Source: JANMDR01 sp031409495 (GTDB taxonomy: Bacteria; Pseudomonadota; Gammaproteobacteria; Burkholderiales; Usitatibacteraceae). From it: 17,967 bases of DNA. The position numbers were made by a program, and so were the translations under genes. The DNA is taken from positions 1 to 17,967 of the forward strand of contig JANNXI010000224.1 of assembly GCA_031409495.1 (NCBI GenBank). Direction: 5' to 3'. Below the pieces are notes generated by a model. It was given only the letters and a program-made list of their open reading frames with translations, made no database searches and had not been told where the DNA came from. Each line of letters starts with the position of its first letter. The stretch's first letter is position 1. Shown here piece after piece: positions 14,130 to 17,967 of the stretch.

Positions 14130-16226
14130 TTATTTTGATTGTTGACCCAAACACCAAGTGCGCCAAATCTCTCGATAAGCCCGCTCCAAAGCTAGCGTTA
14201 CTTCACCCGGCTGCGTACCGCCTGCTTGTCGAACACGATCCCTCAAGCCCTGACGAATTGCCGATAAATGCGGCAAGTTTTTACTTAATGCTATGGCGGT
14301 CTCAATATATTCATCGGCGGATGATACGATAAACTCATCGAGCCCGAGGGGCCGTAAAACTGCCGCACCCACATTTGAAACTGTTGTGCGCCCAGGCCAC
14401 GTGATCATCGGCACGCCCATCCACAGTGCGTGGCAATTGGTGGTGCCGCCGTTGTAAGGAAAAGGGTCGAGAGCAAGGTCAACTTCGGCATGCAGCGCCA
14501 AGAAAAGCGGTATTGACATCCTCGGCTTAGTTTGGATTTGCGTCGATGGGATGCCGTGCAACGCGAACATTGTAATAAATTTGTTGGCTACTTCGGGATC
14601 CCCGGTGTCACACAAAATGAGTTTTGCTGATGGCAAGGCTTTCAGAATTGATGCCCAACAGGCTATCACGGCGGCATTTAGTTTTTGACTCATGTTTAAA
14701 CAGGCAAAAGTCATGTATCCATTTTTTAATGCTGGCAATTCGCTGACGTCTGGACTTTCGGCGTGGGGTGAAAATACCGCATTGGTGCAGGGAAGCCGTA
14801 ACAACTTTTCTGTGTGAAACTGATCTGTTAGGCCAATTGGATCAAGATTTGCGTCTGTTATCCTGTAATCCATCGCACTCAAACCAGTGGTGCCAGGGTA
14901 GCCGATCCATGTCGCCTGAATTGGCGCAAGTCTTTGCGCCAAAGTGTCAAGAATGTTGTGCGCGGTGTGGCCGGATAAGTCGATTAAAATATCAATTTCA
15001 TCGGCGCGTATTTTGTCGTGTATTTGTTGCGGCGTGAGCTCAAAGATCGGGTGCCAATGGTCGCAGCATGCGATAACAGTTTGGGTGGTGGCATCAACAA
15101 CGCCAAAAGTCGAATAGCAGTGTATTTCATAGTTCTCGTGATCGTGTTCTTTTAAGATCGGCAAAATGAAAAATGCCACAGCATGCGCACGAAAATCGCC
15201 AGAAACGTAGCCAATTTTCAAGCGTCGAGATTGGTCTTGGTCGCGAATGAATACCGGCGGCTTCGATGCTTGTGCTGGTTCAAACAATCGCCCAAATTCA
15301 CAATGTAGGTCGAATAACTGCTCTGGCGTTGCTGCGGGATCGTACTGCTTACGCATCGCGTAATTGCTGAAAACGACGGCTGGGAGGATTCCGGTTTGTT
15401 TTGAAAGCGCAAACTGTTGGTCGGCTTCCGCATATCTGCCTAAATTTGTATAGCTTAAAATTAGCGCTAACCGGCAATAGTGGTTGTTACTGTCAATCTT
15501 AGCCGCAGTTTCTAACGTGCGCAGAGCCTCAAAGCTCTGCCCTAACTCGTTAAAAACAAAGGCTAATTTAGCGTAGTTTTCTGCCACCATCGGCCGCAAC
15601 GCAATGGCGCGCGATAAGCATCTGTCGGCGTCCCCAAATTGTGCGCTAGAAATAAACAATTGCCCCATTCCAGCTAAAGCATCGTAGCAGTTTTCGTCCA
15701 GTTCTAGCGCCAACTGGTATTGCTTTCCAGCAGTTTCAAAACGGCGTTGTAGATAATAGACTAATGCCAAACCCGCGTAGCTGTTTGCGATTTTAGGCCC
15801 TTGGTGGATCGCGGTTAGAAAACAGGTTTCTGCTTGCGGATAGTCGCCAAGATTTCGGTAAACACAACCCAAATTGTAGTGGCCGCCGGCGAAGCTAGGG
15901 CGATGCGACACTATTTGTAAGCATAGTTTGAGGGCATTGTCCCAGTCGCTTGAATCGATATAGAGCGTCGCCAGATTGTTCAGGAAGTTTTGGTTCCCCG
16001 GTGAAAGTTTTAATGATTTTTGTACGAGTTGCATTCCTTCTTGCTTACTCGCGTTATCGCTTTTGCCGTGGAGCAAAAGTCCCAAAAAGTGCAAGGCGTC
16101 AAAATTGCGGGGTTGGCGTTCTAGTACTTGGCGATACAGCGCTTCTGCCATAGGGAAGTTTCGTGCCACCTGATGTTTGAGGGCGCTTTGCAAGATTTGC
16201 GGAATTGCGGTGGATGAGCTGGCCAT
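14130..16226 (-). CDS. TPR protein with GT41 (O-GlcNAc transferase/SPINDLY-like) domain, paralog 3, promoter-proximal
   Basis: This is the first gene of the three-gene operon and is 698 residues long. It aligns without gaps to paralog 2 at all catalytic landmarks: VSGDFRAH (His348), DLSGHT (His420), IQATWIGYPGTTG (436-448), LNMSQKLN (Lys515), LDPFPYNGGTT (586-596) and W-P-G-R (610-613). The TPR region spans about 20-300, with repeats such as AEALYRQVLERQPRNFDALH. Between the catalytic halves it differs from the other two: CYSTFGVV (370-377) replaces the CYYNH pattern, and LAQRLAP replaces LKPAP. This points to a different acceptor or sugar preference. The ATG at 16224-16226 has no obvious Shine-Dalgarno sequence. 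It is divergent from rpsP, about 217 bases away, so both promoters lie in that gap. A bacterial protein O-GlcNAc or O-fucose type activity is the family expectation, not something shown here. Confidence 0.9.
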   Translation of the reverse strand: MASSSTAIPQILQSALKHQVARNFPMAEALYRQVLERQPRNFDALHFLGLLLHGKSDNASKQEGMQLVQKSLKLSPGNQNFLNNLATLYIDSSDWDNALKLCLQIVSHRPSFAGGHYNLGCVYRNLGDYPQAETCFLTAIHQGPKIANSYAGLALVYYLQRRFETAGKQYQLALELDENCYDALAGMGQLFISSAQFGDADRCLSRAIALRPMVAENYAKLAFVFNELGQSFEALRTLETAAKIDSNNHYCRLALILSYTNLGRYAEADQQFALSKQTGILPAVVFSNYAMRKQYDPAATPEQLFDLHCEFGRLFEPAQASKPPVFIRDQDQSRRLKIGYVSGDFRAHAVAFFILPILKEHDHENYEIHCYSTFGVVDATTQTVIACCDHWHPIFELTPQQIHDKIRADEIDILIDLSGHTAHNILDTLAQRLAPIQATWIGYPGTTGLSAMDYRITDANLDPIGLTDQFHTEKLLRLPCTNAVFSPHAESPDVSELPALKNGYMTFACLNMSQKLNAAVIACWASILKALPSAKLILCDTGDPEVANKFITMFALHGIPSTQIQTKPRMSIPLFLALHAEVDLALDPFPYNGGTTNCHALWMGVPMITWPGRTTVSNVGAAVLRPLGLDEFIVSSADEYIETAIALSKNLPHLSAIRQGLRDRVRQAGGTQPGEVTLALERAYREIWRTWCLGQQSK

Positions 16227-16293
16227 ATCATTAAAATAGGAGTGGAGGTGAAGCGGTAATTTTCGAGCTTAGCCCATGTGCGAAGCACATTTA

Positions 16294-16323
16294 TTGCTGT
16301 TTTCAGCAAAACCGCAGTATAAT
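16294..16323 (+). promoter_or_regulatory. rpsP operon promoter
   Basis: TTGCTG (16294-16299) and a perfect TATAAT (16318-16323) are 18 bases apart. The -35 box is one arm of a palindrome, TTGCTG-TTTT-CAGCAA (16294-16309). A second perfect palindrome, ATGTGC-GAA-GCACAT (16276-16290), lies just upstream. The expected start near 16330 gives a leader of about 114 bases for rpsP. On the minus strand the same box reads TATACT, which could serve the divergent GT41 operon, but its -35 is poor. Confidence 0.7.
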
Positions 16324-16336
16324 CGAGGGCTTCGTG

Positions 16337-16430
16337 TCTTGCACGCATTTCAATTTGCAGCAAGATAGGGTGGTTAATCGTAGCGCAAATTAGTTGTTGC
16401 TACACATTATTGTTACCGGTTTTCAACCGG
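16337..16430 (+). promoter_or_regulatory. Structured rpsP leader with three consecutive hairpins
   Basis: Three stems can form in the untranslated leader: TCTTGC (16337-16342) with GCAAGA (16360-16365); GTAGC (16380-16384) with GCTAC (16399-16403), extended by CAA/TTG; and a perfect CCGGTT-TTC-AACCGG (16416-16430). The last ends three bases before the GGAG ribosome binding site (16434-16437). Many ribosomal protein operons use leader structure for feedback control, so this could be such an element. No known leader motif was recognised. Confidence 0.4.
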
Positions 16431-16443
16431 ATTGGAGATTATT

Positions 16444-16704
16444 ATGGTTGTTGTGCGCATGAGTCGTGGTGGTTCTAAGGGTCGTCCATTTTTTAACATC
16501 GTGGTAGCTGATTCTCGCTGCCGTCGTGACGGTCGTTTTATTGAGCGTATTGGTTTTTATAACCCAGTTGCCCCTGAAGGCACAGAAAAACTCCGCATCG
16601 CGATGGATCGCCTAAGCTATTGGGTTGGTCAAGGCGCACAGCCTTCTGATTTGGTTGCGCGTTTGGTTAAAACCGTTAAGGTTGTTCCGGGCGTTGCAGC
16701 TTAA
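16444..16704 (+). CDS. rpsP: 30S ribosomal protein S16
   Basis: This is a small-subunit ribosomal protein needed for 30S assembly. The 86 residues begin MVVVRMSRGGSKGRPFFNIV, the standard S16 opening, and include RRDGRFIERIGFYNP (27-41) and the RLSYWVGQGAQPSD region (about 59-72). The ATG at 16444 is chosen over an in-frame TTG at 16432 because it fits the family N-terminus and has GGAG (16434-16437) six bases upstream; the TTG overlaps that site. It is first in the rpsP-rimM-trmD operon, behind a strong promoter. Confidence 0.98.
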   Translation: MVVVRMSRGGSKGRPFFNIVVADSRCRRDGRFIERIGFYNPVAPEGTEKLRIAMDRLSYWVGQGAQPSDLVARLVKTVKVVPGVAA

Positions 16705-16750
16705 ATCGCTTTGGCGCAGTTTGCGCTAATGCAATTGTCGCTTCTGCAAT

Positions 16751-17275
16751 ATGACTACCGATCTTGATGTTGTTGTCATGGCCCGCATTGCCGGGCCATT
16801 TGGTATCAAAGGTTGGGTTAAGCTGCAAACCTTTACCGATGCGCCCGATAGCCTTGATGCCTACGCGTCCTGGCTTATTCGTGATTCCAAATTGCCTGCT
16901 TCAGCGCCTTGGCGCGAGGTGGTGCTAGAAGACTTTGCGGTAAATGTAAAAGCTGTGGTGGCAAAGTTTGAAGGCTTTGACGATCGCACATCAGTTGAAG
17001 GTTTTGTAAAGTTTGATGTCGCTATTCCGCGCGAAAGCTTGGAAGAGGCCAATGAGGGCGAGCATTTTTGGATCGATCTCATTGGTGCTGCAGTCGTTAG
17101 TAACACCGGTGCGGCGCTCGGTGTGGTGGACACCTTGATGGAAACTGGCGCGAATGATGTGTTGGTGGTGCAACATGCGGGTGGGCAGCGCTTAATTCCG
17201 TTTGTTGATGCGGTGATTGTGACCGTAGACCGTGAGGCGCGGCAGATTGTGGTGAATTGGGAAGCGGATTGGTAG
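16751..17275 (+). CDS. rimM: Ribosome maturation factor RimM
   Basis: RimM helps mature the 3' domain of 16S rRNA in the 30S subunit and binds S19. The 174-residue protein has the N-terminal RimM domain with VVMARIAGPFGIKGWVKL (8-25) and FVKFDVAIPRESLEE near its end. A C-terminal PRC-barrel starts at about 98 with FWIDLIGAAV and includes GANDVLVV and RLIPFVDAVI. The start is the ATG at 16751, 46 bases after the rpsP stop, with only a weak ribosome binding site; GTG or TTG codons upstream would not improve it. Order and spacing are those of the usual rpsP-rimM-trmD operon. Confidence 0.97.
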   Translation: MTTDLDVVVMARIAGPFGIKGWVKLQTFTDAPDSLDAYASWLIRDSKLPASAPWREVVLEDFAVNVKAVVAKFEGFDDRTSVEGFVKFDVAIPRESLEEANEGEHFWIDLIGAAVVSNTGAALGVVDTLMETGANDVLVVQHAGGQRLIPFVDAVIVTVDREARQIVVNWEADW

Positions 17276-17292
17276 CCGATACAGGCAACAAC

Positions 17293-17967
17293 GTGTCGAA
17301 ACGCTATGACATCATCACCCTATTCCCCGAAATGTTTGATGCCATTGCCGACCATGGCATTACGCGGCGAGCGTTGGATAACAAGGTGTGGGCCTTGCAA
17401 TGTTGGAACCCACGAGATTTTGTAAGTGACGCACATCGCACCGTGGATGATCGCCCCTTTGGTGGCGGCCCCGGTATGGTGATGAAAGCAGAACCATTGT
17501 TTGCAGCGATTCAAGCTGCAAAAGCGGCACAGCAGCAGGCAGGCATTTTGAAGTCGACAGTGGTGTATTTGTCGCCACAAGCTAGGCCGATTACCGATGC
17601 GGGAGTTCGCGCATTAAGTGCTGACGCAGGAATTGTTTTTTTGTGTGGGCGATACGAAGGTGTGGATGAGCGATTGATTGCCTCTGAAGTAGATTTGGAA
17701 ATTTCTATCGGCGATTACATACTTTCGGGCGGTGAGTTAGCGGCAATGGTGGTGATTGATGCGATGGTGCGTTTGTTGCCCGGTGTGCTTAACGATGCAG
17801 CATCAGCGGTTGAAGATTCTTTCTCGCCTGCGCGTCAAGGCATGCTCGATCACCCGCATTACACGCGGCCGGAAGTGTGGATGGAGCAAGCAGTGCCCGA
17901 AGTATTGTTGGGTGGTAATCATAAGCTGATTGCGCAGTGGCGGGAGGGGCAAGCTGTTGAACGAACC
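17293..17967 (+). CDS. trmD: tRNA (guanine-N1)-methyltransferase TrmD, 3' end beyond the window
   Basis: TrmD methylates G37 of tRNAs with SAM to prevent frameshifting. A GTG at 17293-17295, with AGG seven bases upstream, opens a frame of 225 codons running off the right edge; the family is about 245-255 residues, so 20-30 are missing. Family signatures are YDIITLFPEMF (5-15), DDRPFGGGPGMVM (near 55-67), the trefoil-knot SAM site GRYEGVDERL and IGDYILSGGEL, and the late DHPHYTRPEVW and LLGGNHKLIAQWR motifs with the catalytic Asp region intact. It starts 17 bases after the rimM stop. rplS would be expected next. Confidence 0.97.
   Translation, partial: MSKRYDIITLFPEMFDAIADHGITRRALDNKVWALQCWNPRDFVSDAHRTVDDRPFGGGPGMVMKAEPLFAAIQAAKAAQQQAGILKSTVVYLSPQARPITDAGVRALSADAGIVFLCGRYEGVDERLIASEVDLEISIGDYILSGGELAAMVVIDAMVRLLPGVLNDAASAVEDSFSPARQGMLDHPHYTRPEVWMEQAVPEVLLGGNHKLIAQWREGQAVERT

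Noticed and set aside
16432..16443. N-terminal extension of S16 from an in-frame TTG
   Set aside because: The TTG overlaps the GGAG ribosome binding site, and the ATG at 16444 gives the standard S16 N-terminus.

Overview
The window looks like a piece of a betaproteobacterial chromosome of middling GC content. The evidence is the gene order around ffh and rpsP, the type of the housekeeping proteins, and a type II secretion ATPase and pseudopilin of proteobacterial type. I cannot name the genus from the sequence alone.

Left part (1-5036). The window opens inside a second, truncated copy of gspE on the plus strand. It stops at a roughly 117-bp palindromic element (307-423). Seventeen bases further on, a complete gspE (type II secretion ATPase) reads toward it on the minus strand, so the first 304 bases and 1325-1628 form an inverted duplication. 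After a gene-free stretch with one good sigma70-type promoter comes a strongly signalled gene for a secreted Thr/Ser/Ala-rich protein that I do not recognise, closed by a strong terminator. Then come a 7-bp tandem repeat and gspG, the major pseudopilin.

Middle part (5040-9836). A GT8-like glycosyltransferase, a CorB/CorC-type CBS transporter and a YpjD-type membrane protein lie in one minus-strand run. They are divergent from ffh, the SRP GTPase. The ypjD/ffh intergenic space holds a 43-bp inverted repeat (8216-8330) of the same family as the element at 307-423.

Right part (9902-17967). Three tandem minus-strand genes of about 700 codons each encode TPR proteins with a GT41 (O-GlcNAc transferase/SPINDLY-like) catalytic domain. 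They sit between ffh and rpsP-rimM-trmD. In E. coli the order is corB-ypjD/ffh-rpsP-rimM-trmD-rplS with nothing between ffh and rpsP. The GT41 block is therefore best read as an insertion or expansion inside an otherwise conserved housekeeping locus.

How the genes fit together: rpsP, rimM and trmD make ribosomal protein S16, a 30S maturation factor and the tRNA m1G37 methyltransferase. Ffh targets nascent membrane and secreted proteins. GspE and GspG belong to the type II secretion machine, which carries folded proteins across the outer membrane. The three GT41 paralogs suggest a protein O-glycosylation capacity. Their acceptors are not visible in the window, and the neighbouring Thr/Ser-rich exported protein and pseudopilin are only candidates by proximity.
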